Shown: positions 34,408 through 44,236 of the stretch, piece by piece
How the letters are laid out: every line of letters starts with the position of its first letter
Numbering within the stretch: position 1 is the first letter of the stretch
Assembly (NCBI GenBank): GCA_947166705.1
Contig: CAMVFE010000003.1
Span: 1-64,000 of the forward strand
From: an uncultured Clostridia bacterium
GTDB taxonomy: Bacteria > Bacillota > Clostridia > Christensenellales > Aristaeellaceae
Direction of reading: 5' to 3'
DNA length: 64,000 nucleotides
Made by a program: the position numbers and the translations under genes
The notes under the pieces: generated by a model
What the model was told of the DNA's origin: nothing
Seen by the model: only the letters and a program-made list of their open reading frames with translations
Databases searched by the model: none

Positions 34408-35866
34408 CGGGCTTCTTCCCTCCTCCCAGGCGGTTCATAACCTCCTCGAGGCTTTCCTCCGCGCCTTCGTATTTCCTCTGTTCATATCGCTGGGCATTCA
34501 CCGATCCGGCAGGTCTTGCGCCCTCCCTGTCTCTCCTGGTCCGCCGCTCCTGCTCCATCGCTTCCCTGGTTCGGATTCCCTTCTGCGCATAGATGCGCAG
34601 GACGGTATCGAGGTAGTACATGGGGCGCTCGGTACCGTTCGCGGCCTCCGCCGCGGCCAGGATCTGCTCGGGGGTGAAGCCCAGCTCCTCCTCCCATGCG
34701 GTCAGCATCGCCCGGTTCCTGCTCCCCGTCAGGGAAGTAAGCCCCCACATCTTCCGGAGCTCCTGCAGGAGCCCGCCCTGCTCGCGGAAGCGCCGGATGT
34801 AGCTCTCCGCCTCCCCGGGGGTTCCGATTCCCTTTTTCCGCCAGGAATCCAGCATTTTCTCCGCGTCTTCCAGGCTGCCGCGCGACCTTCCGCATTCCCG
34901 TGCCGCCAGCAGGATCATCGTCTCATCGTATTCGTTCCGCATCCGCTGATACCAGGCCAGGCTCTCCCCGTTCACCGTACCTCCGCCCAGCGCGTGGAGC
35001 ACCTTTTTCAGCCCGCCGCTCTCCTCTCTGGCCTGTACGACGCCCGCGGCTTCAATCTGTCCGCCCGGGGCGGTCCTGCTTCGGATATTTCTCAGGATGC
35101 CGTCCAGAAATCCCATGCTCGGGTCGCCCTTCGCCGTCTCCGCGCAGGCTTCCTGAATCGCCTCCGGCGTGAACCCCCATTCCCGGGTCCATTTCCGGTA
35201 CATGGCCAGCTGATCCTCGGACGGGAGGTTCCGCTTTCCCAGCCGTTTCAGCACTGCCCGGGTTCCCTGATACGCCGTCTCATCCCGTGACAGGAAAGCC
35301 TCGGCATCCGCGACCGTGGTGATGTTTTCCTGGGCCATCTGCAGGGCCGTCTGTCCGGCGCTCCGGATGGAAAAATCCTTTCCCTTGATCCGCTCCATAT
35401 GCTTCAGCAGCATGATGACCGCTTCAGGCGGCAGTTTCAGATCCTCCACCCATTCGTAGCAGGTTCGGATTTCGCTTCCATGCAGGCGCCTGCCGTGGTC
35501 GAACACGCCGTACAGGCTGTCCGCGAAGGCTTCATAGGCCGGATCAAGCTGCGTCTCGTTCCCGTTCATCATCCGCCTTCTCAGGCTGATATACTGATAG
35601 GCCGCGGGGCTGTCGCTGACCCGGCGGACAAGCCCCTTCCGCTCCCAGTATCTGTAGGCGCGGGCGATCTCCTCCTCCGTCAGGTTCAGATCATGGCTCA
35701 TCTGTTCCAGGCTCATGTCCGTCTCGGGATGATAGCAGCGCATCAGGCCGTAAAGATAGACCCTCACATCGTCGCCCCGGGCGGCGGGCAGGAATTCCTG
35801 GATAAACTGATTGTCCACCGGCGTCATATCGAACAGTGCGTACCGGTCTTCAAAATCGAACAGCAT
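34400..35866 (-). CDS. DnaD-domain replication initiation protein
   Basis: The 488-residue product has an N-terminal winged-helix part (about 1-110, with DMSLEQMSHDLNLTEEEI) and then DnaB/DnaD C-terminal-type helical domains. The characteristic WTREWGFTPEAIQEACAETAKG and WEEELGFTPEQILAAAEAANG segments mark two copies, and a less complete one lies near residue 130. It should recruit DnaI and the helicase. The ATG at 35866 follows GGAGG at 11 bases. Its own promoter lies at 35901-35929. Total length is somewhat greater than most DnaD proteins, owing to the repeated domain. Confidence 0.88.
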   Translation of the reverse strand: MLFDFEDRYALFDMTPVDNQFIQEFLPAARGDDVRVYLYGLMRCYHPETDMSLEQMSHDLNLTEEEIARAYRYWERKGLVRRVSDSPAAYQYISLRRRMMNGNETQLDPAYEAFADSLYGVFDHGRRLHGSEIRTCYEWVEDLKLPPEAVIMLLKHMERIKGKDFSIRSAGQTALQMAQENITTVADAEAFLSRDETAYQGTRAVLKRLGKRNLPSEDQLAMYRKWTREWGFTPEAIQEACAETAKGDPSMGFLDGILRNIRSRTAPGGQIEAAGVVQAREESGGLKKVLHALGGGTVNGESLAWYQRMRNEYDETMILLAARECGRSRGSLEDAEKMLDSWRKKGIGTPGEAESYIRRFREQGGLLQELRKMWGLTSLTGSRNRAMLTAWEEELGFTPEQILAAAEAANGTERPMYYLDTVLRIYAQKGIRTREAMEQERRTRRDREGARPAGSVNAQRYEQRKYEGAEESLEEVMNRLGGGKKPDA

Positions 35867-35900
35867 TCGGGCTGGTCCCTCCTCAGCAGTCTGCCCCTTC

Positions 35901-35929
35901 AGTATAGCATATTCTTCCCGGTTTGTCCC
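35901..35929 (-). promoter_or_regulatory. Promoter of dnaD-dnaI operon
   Basis: Minus strand: -10 TATACT (35901-35906) extended by TGC, 17-bp spacer, poor -35 GGGACA (35924-35929). The extended -10 probably compensates. Confidence 0.55.
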
Positions 35930-36012
35930 CCGCGCGCCGCGGCTGTCTGGCGGAGGTTCCCCGCGTGATTGCGGACGAAGTATATCCCCCGCGCGCGCAG
36001 CGGCCGCGCTCC

Positions 36013-37296
36013 TCAGCGGGGCAGGTGCCAGGTCAGGTCCGTGCAGTTTTCAAGCGAAAAAACCAGCAGCGGCTGTCCCTCCAGCAGGTACCAGGAAAAC
36101 GCGTCGCCCCACGCCGAATCCCCGTGCCGGGGCGCATCCTTCGTGCCCGGCGTCACCACGGACACGGTCACGCCGCCGTCGGGGGGATAGGTGTTCTCGA
36201 AGCCCTGCTCCTCAATATAGGCCTGATAGCGCAGGTAGCAGAATGGATTCTCCCCGCAGTGGATGACGAGCGGCATATCCAGCACCGGTGCGGCCTCGCC
36301 CGCGGTTTCCTCCGTCCAGCCGAAGCTGCGCAGCGTGCCCAGGAAGATCATCACATGCTTGAATTTACCATGCTTCATCGCCACCAGATCCCCCGGAAGC
36401 AGGAAGGTTGACCAGTACCTGGGATTCCGGCGGTTCAGAAGCTCAGCGTCCTGCTTTTCCTTCAGGACCTCCGAAATCACGATGGGTTCCAGGCCGCTGT
36501 TCCGCAGCGCGAGGTTGATGAAGCCTGCGCAGTCCAGCCCGCAGAGATACATACGGTCCGCGCGGTAATAGCCCGTCACCTGCCTGGGAAAATAGCGGTG
36601 GAGGATCTTCTCCTCGTTGACGCCGCCGAAGTAGTACGGCACACCCAGCGGGAACCTGCTGGTCATCAGCGTTCCTGTCTCCTCCCGGTATCTCCGCAGC
36701 ACCGGATTAGCCTCCTCCAGAAAGCACAAGGAGCAGTCCAGCAGCGTTTCCTCCTGAACCCGGTCCAGCGGGAACCTCAGTCCCTCCTCCTCCGTTGAAA
36801 AGGTCAGCTGCAGCCGGACGGATCCTTCTTCGATCCGGATCCATCCGTTTCTTTTCCTGTGCGCCGCCTTCAGGCGCGGCTCCTCCCCCGGGAGGCTGCT
36901 CAGCCAGGCTCCGGCCGTCCCGGTGAATTCGCAGATCCTGTCCCCGCGGATTCCGTCAAATGTCTCCTGGCTTTCATCCGGCCCGGCGGCTGCAGCGTAT
37001 TTCAGTTTCTGTCCCCCTGTCTCCGTGATGCGCATTCTGAGAAATGCCGCTTCCAGCTGAAATCCTTCCAGCCCGGTCAGCCCGGCCAGCGTCCACCGGT
37101 GCCCGTCGGTGTCCGGAAAATCCTCCGGCAGGCCCAGCGCCGTCTCGAAGGCTTCCCCGTTTCTGACGCCGACCACTCCCCCCGCGCCGCACCGGAGCAG
37201 CAGGGTATGCGTCTCCCGCGCCGAAGCGCTTCCGACGCCCATCGCAAAGATCAGGATCGACGCCGCGAAAAGCCATCTTATCCCGTGAATCTTCAT
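36013..37296 (-). CDS. Secreted NlpC/P60-like cysteine hydrolase
   Basis: From ATG 37296 the product has 427 residues and a clear signal peptide (IRWLFAASILIFAMGVGSASA). Upstream in-frame starts add about 69 residues that are arginine-rich and cross the promoter, so they are rejected. The N-terminal ~200 residues are beta-rich and unassigned. The C-terminal half carries YLCGLDCAGFINLAL, matching the NlpC/P60 nucleophile motif D-C-x-G-F, and GKFKHVMIFLG, supplying the histidine. It should act on peptidoglycan peptides outside the membrane. No cell-wall anchor is visible. Confidence 0.75.
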   Translation of the reverse strand: MKIHGIRWLFAASILIFAMGVGSASARETHTLLLRCGAGGVVGVRNGEAFETALGLPEDFPDTDGHRWTLAGLTGLEGFQLEAAFLRMRITETGGQKLKYAAAAGPDESQETFDGIRGDRICEFTGTAGAWLSSLPGEEPRLKAAHRKRNGWIRIEEGSVRLQLTFSTEEEGLRFPLDRVQEETLLDCSLCFLEEANPVLRRYREETGTLMTSRFPLGVPYYFGGVNEEKILHRYFPRQVTGYYRADRMYLCGLDCAGFINLALRNSGLEPIVISEVLKEKQDAELLNRRNPRYWSTFLLPGDLVAMKHGKFKHVMIFLGTLRSFGWTEETAGEAAPVLDMPLVIHCGENPFCYLRYQAYIEEQGFENTYPPDGGVTVSVVTPGTKDAPRHGDSAWGDAFSWYLLEGQPLLVFSLENCTDLTWHLPR

Positions 37297-37348
37297 TTTT
37301 TCATTCCGCTTTCCCGTGCGGGTCTGCACGTATTCGGTATCCCTGGGA

Positions 37349-37354
37349 ATTATA
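37349..37354 (-). promoter_or_regulatory. Extended -10 promoter of the NlpC-like gene
   Basis: Minus strand TATAAT preceded by TGA, about 50 bases before the ATG. The -35 region is poor (GGATTT). It is divergent from the fba promoter. Confidence 0.5.
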
Positions 37355-37509
37355 TCATCTCTCCCGCTGAAAATCCATCCCTTTCCCGCCTGCGTCCGCG
37401 CCGTCCCGGCCGCGCGAAGGATTCCCCGTGTGCCCGGTCCCGCAGTTTCCGCTGCTGCCCGGAACCCGGATGCCCTTCTCCGATATAAGCGGAGATTTCT
37501 CAAAAAGGC

Positions 37510-37538
37510 TTTTCACCCCGCCGCTTCTGTGGTATAAT
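37510..37538 (+). promoter_or_regulatory. Promoter of fructose-bisphosphate aldolase
   Basis: -10 TATAAT (37533-37538) extended by TGG; -35 TTTTCA (37510-37515) at 17 bp. The leader is about 25 bases and ends in AAAGGAGGT. Confidence 0.75.
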
Positions 37539-37569
37539 TCAGCTATCTTTGAAAAGGAGGTCCTTTCCG

Positions 37570-38508
37570 ATGCCCATTGTCACCACAACTGAAATGTTCA
37601 AAAAAGCCTATGCCGGTGGTTACGCTGTTGGCGCCTTCAATGTCAACAACATGGAAATCGTCCAGGGAATCACCGAAGCCGCCGGCGAGCTGAAGGCTCC
37701 CGTCATTCTGCAGGTTTCCAAGGGGGCCCGCGCCTACGCGAACCACAGGTATCTGGTTCACCTCGTTCAGGCCGCGTCCGAGAATTTCCCGGATCTGCCC
37801 ATCGCGCTGCACCTGGACCATGGGGATACCTTCGAGCTCTGCAAGGACTGCATTGACGGCGGCTTCACTTCCGTCATGATCGACGCCAGCTCCAAGCCCT
37901 ATGAGGAGAACATTGCCCTGACCCGCCGGGTTGTGGAATATGCCCATGACCACGGCGTCGTCGTCGAAGCCGAGCTGGGCACGCTGGCCGGCGTGGAGGA
38001 CGAGGTTTCCGTTGATTCCGACAAGGCCATGTACACCCATCCCGAAGAGGTGGAGGATTTCGCCACCCGCACCGGATGCGATTCCCTGGCCATCGCCATC
38101 GGCACCAGCCACGGCGCGTACAAGTTCAAGCCCGGCACCAAGCCCCAGCTTCGGTTTGACGTGCTGGAGGAGTGCTCCCGCCGCCTGCCCGGTTTCCCGA
38201 TCGTGCTGCACGGCTCCTCTTCCGTTCCGCAGGAATTTGTCGCCGAGATCAACAAGTACGGCGGCAACATGCCCGGCGCCATCGGCATTCCTGAGGAGCA
38301 GCTGCGCAAGGCGGCCTCGATGGCAGTCTGCAAGATCAACATTGACTCCGACATCCGTCTGGCCATGACCGCCAGCATCCGGAAGTACTTTGCCGAGCAT
38401 CCGGATCATTTTGATCCCCGGCAGTACCTCAAGCCTGCCCGCCAGGCTGTCAAGGAAATGGTTGCCCACAAGATCGTGGACGTCCTGGGCTGCGACGGAA
38501 AAGCCTGA
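37570..38508 (+). CDS. fba: Class II fructose-bisphosphate aldolase
   Basis: This zinc enzyme splits fructose 1,6-bisphosphate into triose phosphates in glycolysis. The 312-residue product has HLDHGD (residues 81-86, catalytic Asp83 and zinc ligand His84), the GTSHGAYK loop, HGSSSVP and NIDSD near the C-terminus. The ATG at 37570 lies 9 bases after GGAGG; a TTG at 37549 precedes the ribosome site and is not used. It is a single-gene plus-strand unit with a strong promoter and terminator, flanked on both sides by minus-strand genes. Confidence 0.96.
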   Translation: MPIVTTTEMFKKAYAGGYAVGAFNVNNMEIVQGITEAAGELKAPVILQVSKGARAYANHRYLVHLVQAASENFPDLPIALHLDHGDTFELCKDCIDGGFTSVMIDASSKPYEENIALTRRVVEYAHDHGVVVEAELGTLAGVEDEVSVDSDKAMYTHPEEVEDFATRTGCDSLAIAIGTSHGAYKFKPGTKPQLRFDVLEECSRRLPGFPIVLHGSSSVPQEFVAEINKYGGNMPGAIGIPEEQLRKAASMAVCKINIDSDIRLAMTASIRKYFAEHPDHFDPRQYLKPARQAVKEMVAHKIVDVLGCDGKA

Positions 38509-38530
38509 TCATCCTTTCGGGACTGAGAAA

Positions 38531-38562
38531 CCCGCGTCCGTTTCGGACGCGGGCCTTTTTTT
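38531..38562 (+). terminator. Intrinsic terminator of fba
   Basis: A 10-bp perfect stem CCCGCGTCCG/CGGACGCGGG with a 3-base loop is followed by CC and seven T. Confidence 0.93.
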
Positions 38563-38589
38563 CCTCATTTTCCGCTTAACTGAAGGTTC

Positions 38590-40458
38590 CTACTCGTCCC
38601 TCCGTTTCACGCCTACATAGATCCTTTCCGGCTTCGGCTCGTAGGTATCCGTGTAGAGCATGGTCCGGTCGATCTCCGTGTTTCCGGAGTAGCGCACCCG
38701 GTAGCTCTCCACCACGTACCCGGGCTTGGCCTTGGATACGGATTTCTGCTGATCCGTGTAGGTGACGTAGGTTCCCTCCTTATCCTTGATGTAGCTCGGC
38801 TTTTCCGGCGGATCCAGCTCCCGTACGGTCTTGCATTCGATTTCGTACCGTTCGTCTCCCATATCGTCGCCGTAGATCATGACCTTGGCAATCAGCCTGC
38901 GGCGGTTGCTGGGATCCTTCTGCACGGCGGCGACCATATAGATCGGATTCTCCGTGTTGTTCTTGAAAACCAGGTCGATCTTCCGTTTTCCGACCCAGTA
39001 CACCGTGGCGTCCTTCCCGTATTCCGTGTAATTGACCGAATCGGAATGCGGTTCCCGCTTCACGATCTGCAGTCCCGCGCAGACTGCCGCCTGATACACG
39101 GTGGTGCTGGCCTGGCAGACCCCGCCGCCGATTCCCATGACATGCTCGCCGTAGGCATACTCGATCGCCGGGAAGAATCCGTTGGATTCCGTCCGTTCGC
39201 CCACCACGCCGTTGAAGCTGAACTGGGCTCCCGGAGCGAGCACATACCCGTTGATGAACTCAAAGGCGTGCCGGATATTGTTGTTCCGGTTCTCCTCGGA
39301 GGATGTCGAGATCGGGGTGTAGACCGAGGACCGAAGCATATAATGCCGCTGCAGGTCCGTCAAAAGGATATCCGGCTCGATGATCTCCGGCTGGAGCTCC
39401 ACGGTTCCGCTGGTCAGCGTGGCCACCATGTGATACAGGTTCTCCCGGATCTTTTCCGTATCCAGCCTTCTCCCCTTCTGATCCGTCTGGAAGGAGAAGG
39501 GGTACGACTGCTCCGGATTAAATTCCAGCAGCCGCGCGTTCATGGCCGGCATATCAATCTGGTTCTTGACCTGGGTCAGGACGTTGTCGATGACGGAGGT
39601 ATCTCCGCTCGGCACGGCCGTATAAGCCTGGTACGGGGTCTCCTTCAGCGCCTGCATCGCCGCGTACCGTTCATTCACATCCCCGGTATGTCCCTGGGCC
39701 CACGCCTCGTTCAGCACCTGTCCGATATCCACGCTCATTCCCAGCATTCCCGCGTTGATCTGGGCCATCTGCGTCCCCTGGTAGGTCAGCGTGACGGTCC
39801 AGGCATCCTTCCGCTGCTGGATCTGGCTCTGCACGGAATTCAGCCCCTGTTCCGGGCTCATGCCCCCCAGGTGGATCCCGTCCACGTAGACGCCTTCCGC
39901 AAACAGTCCGTCATACGCGGCAACGGTTTCCTGAATCTTCTGGATCTCAAGGTATTTGGGAATCCCGATCCCCGCGGCGGCGCCGATCAGAAGAACCGCC
40001 GCAATGATCAGGATCGTCCGCAGGGCGCCGGACCCGCCGCGGGGCGGTTCTGCCTGGCCCGGCCCGGGACCGCCCTGTACCGGGATTTCCTGGGTATATC
40101 CCCGGAAAGCCCCGTGGCTTGCCGTCTCGGAAGAAACCCGTTCGCGTTCCCGCCGCTGGCTCTTCTGCGCGGCTTCCTGCTGAAGCCTTATCTGCTCCTG
40201 CTGCCAGGCGTACTGCTGTCGGGCGTATTCCTGCTGCATCGCCTGCTGCTCATAGTACTGCTGTTCATAAAATGCTTGCTCCTGCGGCGTCATGCCGTTT
40301 ACCGGCCTCCCCTGGGAGCCTTGGCTGTCCGGAGGGAATGAAGCATATCGCGGCTGCCCGTATGCCTGCCCCTGCATCTGCTCCGCGGCGGTGCTGACGC
40401 GTTCCGGCGGAGCCGCGTATTTCACCGCCCGGCGCTTTCTCGCCGTCCCTTCCGCCAT
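38590..40458 (-). CDS. VanW-family membrane-anchored protein
   Basis: The 622-residue product has a long cytoplasmic N-terminus rich in Gln, Tyr and Arg (about 1-145). A membrane helix follows (ILIIAAVLLIGAAAGIGI). The extracytoplasmic part includes a peptidoglycan-binding-like region (GVYVDGIHLGGMSPEQ, as in YoaR-type proteins) and the VanW domain, recognised by FSFNGVVGERTESNGF and GIGGGVCQASTTVYQAA. VanW is named from vancomycin clusters but its biochemistry is unknown; it is not by itself a sign of resistance. It lies 43 bp downstream of ftsH on the same strand. Confidence 0.88.
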   Translation of the reverse strand: MAEGTARKRRAVKYAAPPERVSTAAEQMQGQAYGQPRYASFPPDSQGSQGRPVNGMTPQEQAFYEQQYYEQQAMQQEYARQQYAWQQEQIRLQQEAAQKSQRRERERVSSETASHGAFRGYTQEIPVQGGPGPGQAEPPRGGSGALRTILIIAAVLLIGAAAGIGIPKYLEIQKIQETVAAYDGLFAEGVYVDGIHLGGMSPEQGLNSVQSQIQQRKDAWTVTLTYQGTQMAQINAGMLGMSVDIGQVLNEAWAQGHTGDVNERYAAMQALKETPYQAYTAVPSGDTSVIDNVLTQVKNQIDMPAMNARLLEFNPEQSYPFSFQTDQKGRRLDTEKIRENLYHMVATLTSGTVELQPEIIEPDILLTDLQRHYMLRSSVYTPISTSSEENRNNNIRHAFEFINGYVLAPGAQFSFNGVVGERTESNGFFPAIEYAYGEHVMGIGGGVCQASTTVYQAAVCAGLQIVKREPHSDSVNYTEYGKDATVYWVGKRKIDLVFKNNTENPIYMVAAVQKDPSNRRRLIAKVMIYGDDMGDERYEIECKTVRELDPPEKPSYIKDKEGTYVTYTDQQKSVSKAKPGYVVESYRVRYSGNTEIDRTMLYTDTYEPKPERIYVGVKRRDE

Positions 40459-40501
40459 AGGCTTCCCTCCTTTCTCTTTTGCTGATCCGCGTCCCCGGAT
40501 G

Positions 40502-42583
40502 TCAGTCGTTCAGATATTCCGTGTGGTCCTCTTCGGGCGCGGGGCGGTATTCCCCTGAGGCAGTCTCCGCATCCGGCTGATTCTTTTCGCCTTCATCCGT
40601 TTCACCGGCACCCGCTTTGCTCTCGGTCCGGGAAGGATTCCCGTCTTCCCCGGCGCCAGCCTGGGCAAGTATTTCGCGAACACTGCGGGGTTTATCGGCG
40701 TCCGACCCGTCCGGCATGATTCCCTGATCCATCAGCGCGGTGAATTCCCCCCGGTTCAGCGTTTCCTGCGCGAGCAGCGCCTTCACCAGCATCTCCATCT
40801 TATCCCGGTTTTCCTCCAGGATTCGCAGGGCGCGCTCATAAGCCTTCTGCAGCATCTCCGAAACAACCCGGTCGATCTTTGCGGCGACCTCTTCGCTGTA
40901 TTCGCGGGTCTGGCCGAATTCCATGCCCACGAAGACCTCCTGGTCGCTGCCCAGGTAGATGGTGCCGATTTCATCACTCATGCCGAACTGCGTCACCATC
41001 TTCCGGCAGATCTCCGTCGCTCGCTTCAGGTCGCTGGAGGATCCGGTATAAATCTCCCCGAGGAAAACCTCCTCCGCGGCATGCCCGCCCAGCATCATCG
41101 CCAGCTGATCCGTCAGCTGTCCCCGGCTCAGGTTGTCATGCTCCTCCGCCGGCAGCGCCAGGGTATGCCCGGCCGCCATGCCGCGCGGTACGATGGTGAT
41201 CAGATGTACATCGTCGCATCCGGGAAGCACGTGTCCGACGATGGCATGCCCGCCCTCGTGGTAGGCGACCATCCGCCGGTCCTTCTCGTTTACGCGGTGG
41301 CTCTTCTTTTCCGGTCCCATCTGCACCCGCGCGATGGCATCCACCAGCAGCTGCTGGCTGATCTGCTTCTGCCTGGCCCGGGTCGCCAGGATGGCGGCCT
41401 CGTTCATGACATTTTCCAGATCCGCGCCGGTGGCATAGGGCATGCGCTTCGCGATATTGTTCAGATCCACGTCCGCAGCCAGGGGCTTTCCCCTGCTGTG
41501 GACCTTCAGGATGGCAACCCGTCCGTCCTGATCCGGATAATTCACGGTCACCTGGCGGTCAAAGCGGCCCGGGCGCATCAGCGCCGGGTCCAGAATGTCG
41601 CGGCGGTTCGTCGCGGCCATGACGATAATCCCCTCGTTCACGGCAAATCCGTCCATCTCGACAAGCAGCTGGTTCAGCGTCTGCTCGCGTTCGTCATGCC
41701 CCCCGCCGAGCCCGGCTCCGCGGTGCCGTCCGACGGCATCGATCTCATCGATGAACACGATGGCCGGCGCAACCTTCTTCGCCTGTTCAAAAAGATCCCT
41801 CACCCGGCTGGCGCCGACGCCGACGAACATCTCCACAAAGTCGCTGCCGCTGATGGAGAAGAAGGGAACCCCCGCCTCTCCGGCAACCGCTTTGGCCAGC
41901 AGCGTTTTCCCTGTTCCGGGAGGTCCGACCAGCAGCACGCCCTTGGGAATGCGCGCGCCCATCTCTGTATAGCCCCGGGGATTTTTCAGGAAGTCCACCA
42001 TTTCCTGCAGCTCTTCCTTCTCCTCCTCCGCACCGGCCACGTCCGCAAAGGTCACCTTGTTCTTGCTCTGATCGGACAGCCGCGCGCGGCTCCGGGAGAA
42101 GTTCATCACGCCCCGGCTGCCTCCGCCCTGCGACCGCAGCATGAACATCCAGAAGGCCGCCATCAGCACCAGCATGATCAGGTATGGAAGGAACTCGTAC
42201 CACCACGGCACCTGGACCGGCGGCCTGTATTCGATGTCAAAGCTCAGGTCGTTCACGGAGATCAGCTCCGGATCCACGTGCCTCTTTCCCGCCTCCATGG
42301 TGCGCACAGTCTCCAGGAAATCAGCTCCGATTGTGGTCTCAAAATCGTAATCCGTCTCCGGAAAAGCCAGGTCGGAGACGGTTGTCAGCTTTTTGACACC
42401 CACCAGCGAGTTGTTCCGAATCGCGACCCGGCCGACTTCGCCGTTCTCAATCATCTTCAGCAGCTGAGGATATTCAATTCTTCTGGACACCGTCTGGTTC
42501 AGCCCGCCGTTCAGCAGAATGGCGATAACCAGCAGTGTGCCCAGCAGCGCCACATATCCGGCGATTCCTCTGGATTTCTTCAA
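40502..42583 (-). CDS. ftsH: ATP-dependent zinc metalloprotease FtsH
   Basis: FtsH is the membrane-anchored AAA+ protease for membrane-protein quality control. The 693-residue product has two membrane helices flanking a periplasmic segment (about 8-28 and 130-152), Walker [14 protein letters not shown], Walker [16 protein letters not shown], the second region of homology, and the zinc site HEGGH. The start is TTG (42581-42583), 9 bases after GGAGG. The C-terminus is an acidic, non-conserved tail. It follows hpt and tilS, a widely conserved Bacillota order. Confidence 0.97.
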   Translation of the reverse strand: MKKSRGIAGYVALLGTLLVIAILLNGGLNQTVSRRIEYPQLLKMIENGEVGRVAIRNNSLVGVKKLTTVSDLAFPETDYDFETTIGADFLETVRTMEAGKRHVDPELISVNDLSFDIEYRPPVQVPWWYEFLPYLIMLVLMAAFWMFMLRSQGGGSRGVMNFSRSRARLSDQSKNKVTFADVAGAEEEKEELQEMVDFLKNPRGYTEMGARIPKGVLLVGPPGTGKTLLAKAVAGEAGVPFFSISGSDFVEMFVGVGASRVRDLFEQAKKVAPAIVFIDEIDAVGRHRGAGLGGGHDEREQTLNQLLVEMDGFAVNEGIIVMAATNRRDILDPALMRPGRFDRQVTVNYPDQDGRVAILKVHSRGKPLAADVDLNNIAKRMPYATGADLENVMNEAAILATRARQKQISQQLLVDAIARVQMGPEKKSHRVNEKDRRMVAYHEGGHAIVGHVLPGCDDVHLITIVPRGMAAGHTLALPAEEHDNLSRGQLTDQLAMMLGGHAAEEVFLGEIYTGSSSDLKRATEICRKMVTQFGMSDEIGTIYLGSDQEVFVGMEFGQTREYSEEVAAKIDRVVSEMLQKAYERALRILEENRDKMEMLVKALLAQETLNRGEFTALMDQGIMPDGSDADKPRSVREILAQAGAGEDGNPSRTESKAGAGETDEGEKNQPDAETASGEYRPAPEEDHTEYLND

Positions 42584-42666
42584 GTTCCTGGTCCTCCTCT
42601 GTATTTGGTACCCTCCGCACCTCCGGCGGCTTTCTCCGGAGGCTCCTCCGGCATCAGAACCTCAGA

Positions 42667-43236
42667 TTATTCGTTCCGTTCATACACCTTGGGGGAAAGC
42701 ACACCGATATCCGGCAGGTTGCGGTACATCTGGTCATAGTCCAGCCCGTAGCCTACGACAAATTCATCCGGGATATTGAAACAGCTGTAATCCACCTTCA
42801 GATCCCTGACCCTCCTGCGGGCAGGCTTATCCAGCAGCGTCACGATCCGGATGGATGCAGCGCCCCTGTGTTCGAGCATCCCCTTCAGATAATTAAGCGT
42901 CACGCCCGAATCCACGATGTCTTCCACAATGATGACATCCTTGTCCAGAATGTCCTGGTCCAGGTCCTTGACCACCTTCACCTGGCCGGTGGTCTTCGTC
43001 GCGCTGCCGTAGCTGGAAATCGCCATGAATTCCATCGTAACCGGCAGATCGATCGCCCTGGCCAGATCAGCGAAAAAGACGGCGGCGCCCTTCAGAATAC
43101 AGATCAGAACCGGTTTCTTTCCCTGATACTGTTCGGTGATGATCCGCCCCAGCTCCGCCACCTTCGCGGCGATCTCCTCGCGTGTCACGAGAATCTTGGT
43201 CAGATCCTGATAAACCGTACCGTTCACATCAATCAT
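42667..43236 (-). CDS. hpt: Hypoxanthine-guanine phosphoribosyltransferase
   Basis: The enzyme salvages hypoxanthine and guanine with PRPP. The 189-residue product has the PRPP-binding loop DVIIVEDIVDSGVTL, the flexible-loop region with SYGSAT, and the C-terminal DEFVVGYGLDYDQMYRNLPDIGVL signature split over two strands. The ATG overlaps the tilS stop by 8 bases. Confidence 0.95.
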   Translation of the reverse strand: MIDVNGTVYQDLTKILVTREEIAAKVAELGRIITEQYQGKKPVLICILKGAAVFFADLARAIDLPVTMEFMAISSYGSATKTTGQVKVVKDLDQDILDKDVIIVEDIVDSGVTLNYLKGMLEHRGAASIRIVTLLDKPARRRVRDLKVDYSCFNIPDEFVVGYGLDYDQMYRNLPDIGVLSPKVYERNE

Positions 43237-44236
43237 GCTCGTTCCTCTTTCCGCCCCGCGGGCGATTGTTTCTGGTTCTGTCGGTTGGATCCATCAGCCG
43301 GAGATGATCCTTCTCCCGCCTCGCCCGCCATCCGCCGGGCAGGTTGATAATCGTACCGCGGGGAGCATCCAGCAGGCTTTCCAGGCGGCGCGTCTGCTCA
43401 AAGCTCAGCTGCCGCTCTTCCCTCTCCGGCCCCTCCCGGCGCCACCACTGCCGCAGCACGCGGCTTCTGACGGCTTCCGGAGCCCCGGCCAGAGGCAGAA
43501 TTTTCATTCCTGGGGACTCCTGTGCGGCTTCCTCGATTTTCTCCGCCGCCATCTCCAGGGCCTCGTTATCCCGGCGGATCAGCTCCGCCGTCCGGGCGAT
43601 CCGTCCCGCGGATCCGGGCATCATTTCCTCCATCCGGGGAAGCAGCTCGTTTCGGATCCGGTTCCTGAAATAGCGTCCGTCCCGGTTGCTGCCGTCCTCC
43701 CTCCACGGGGTACCGTCCTCCCGCAGGGCGTTCCGAAGTTCCGCGCCGGAAATATCGAGCAGCGGCCTGATCAGGCGATAGCCGTCCCGATCCTCCGCCG
43801 GCTTCATGCCGCCCAGTCCTTCCGGACCCGCCCCGCGCATCAGATGCATCAGGAAGGTCTCCGCCTGGTCCTCCCGCTGATGGGCCAGCGCCAGCGTAAA
43901 AATACCGCTGTCAGCCATCGCTTTCCGGAAAGCGAGGTACCGCGCTTCCCGCGCCGTGTTTTCGTCGGTCCGTCCCGAAAGCTCCGCGCGTTCGACGTGA
44001 AGGGGAATCTCCCATTCCCGGCAGATATTCCGCACGAACTGCTCGTCCCGGTCTGATTCCTCGCCTCTCAGCCCGTGATTCACGTGCACCGCCTCCGGCC
44101 TGACCTGCCCGCGGTCCCGGCCCAGCAGCATCAGGCGCGTCAGCGCAACGGAATCCGCGCCGCCACTCAGTCCGATGAGAACGGGGCCCTCCGGCTGAGG
44201 ATTCATGCGAAGCGCCAGCCCCTCCAGCTGCGTCAT
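43229..44236 (-). CDS. tilS: tRNA(Ile)-lysidine synthase TilS
   Basis: TilS modifies the anticodon of the AUA-reading isoleucine tRNA. From ATG 44236, which overlaps the upstream stop in an ATGA, the product has 335 residues. The PP-loop is [11 protein letters not shown] (from residue 23), followed by [14 protein letters not shown] and the [19 protein letters not shown] motif. It is shorter than the roughly 430-460 residue TilS of many bacteria and lacks most of the C-terminal RNA-binding domain, like the short TilS of some thermophiles. An ATG at 44266 lies within the preceding gene and is less likely. Confidence 0.93.
   Translation of the reverse strand: MTQLEGLALRMNPQPEGPVLIGLSGGADSVALTRLMLLGRDRGQVRPEAVHVNHGLRGEESDRDEQFVRNICREWEIPLHVERAELSGRTDENTAREARYLAFRKAMADSGIFTLALAHQREDQAETFLMHLMRGAGPEGLGGMKPAEDRDGYRLIRPLLDISGAELRNALREDGTPWREDGSNRDGRYFRNRIRNELLPRMEEMMPGSAGRIARTAELIRRDNEALEMAAEKIEEAAQESPGMKILPLAGAPEAVRSRVLRQWWRREGPEREERQLSFEQTRRLESLLDAPRGTIINLPGGWRARREKDHLRLMDPTDRTRNNRPRGGKRNEHD

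Noticed and set aside
34199-35290. 363-codon plus-strand frame over dnaD and dnaI
   Set aside because: Shadow of two minus-strand genes with clear motifs; no ribosome site and low-complexity composition.
38590-40458. VanW as evidence of vancomycin resistance
   Set aside because: There are no vanHAX-type genes nearby, and VanW-domain proteins are common in sensitive Clostridia.
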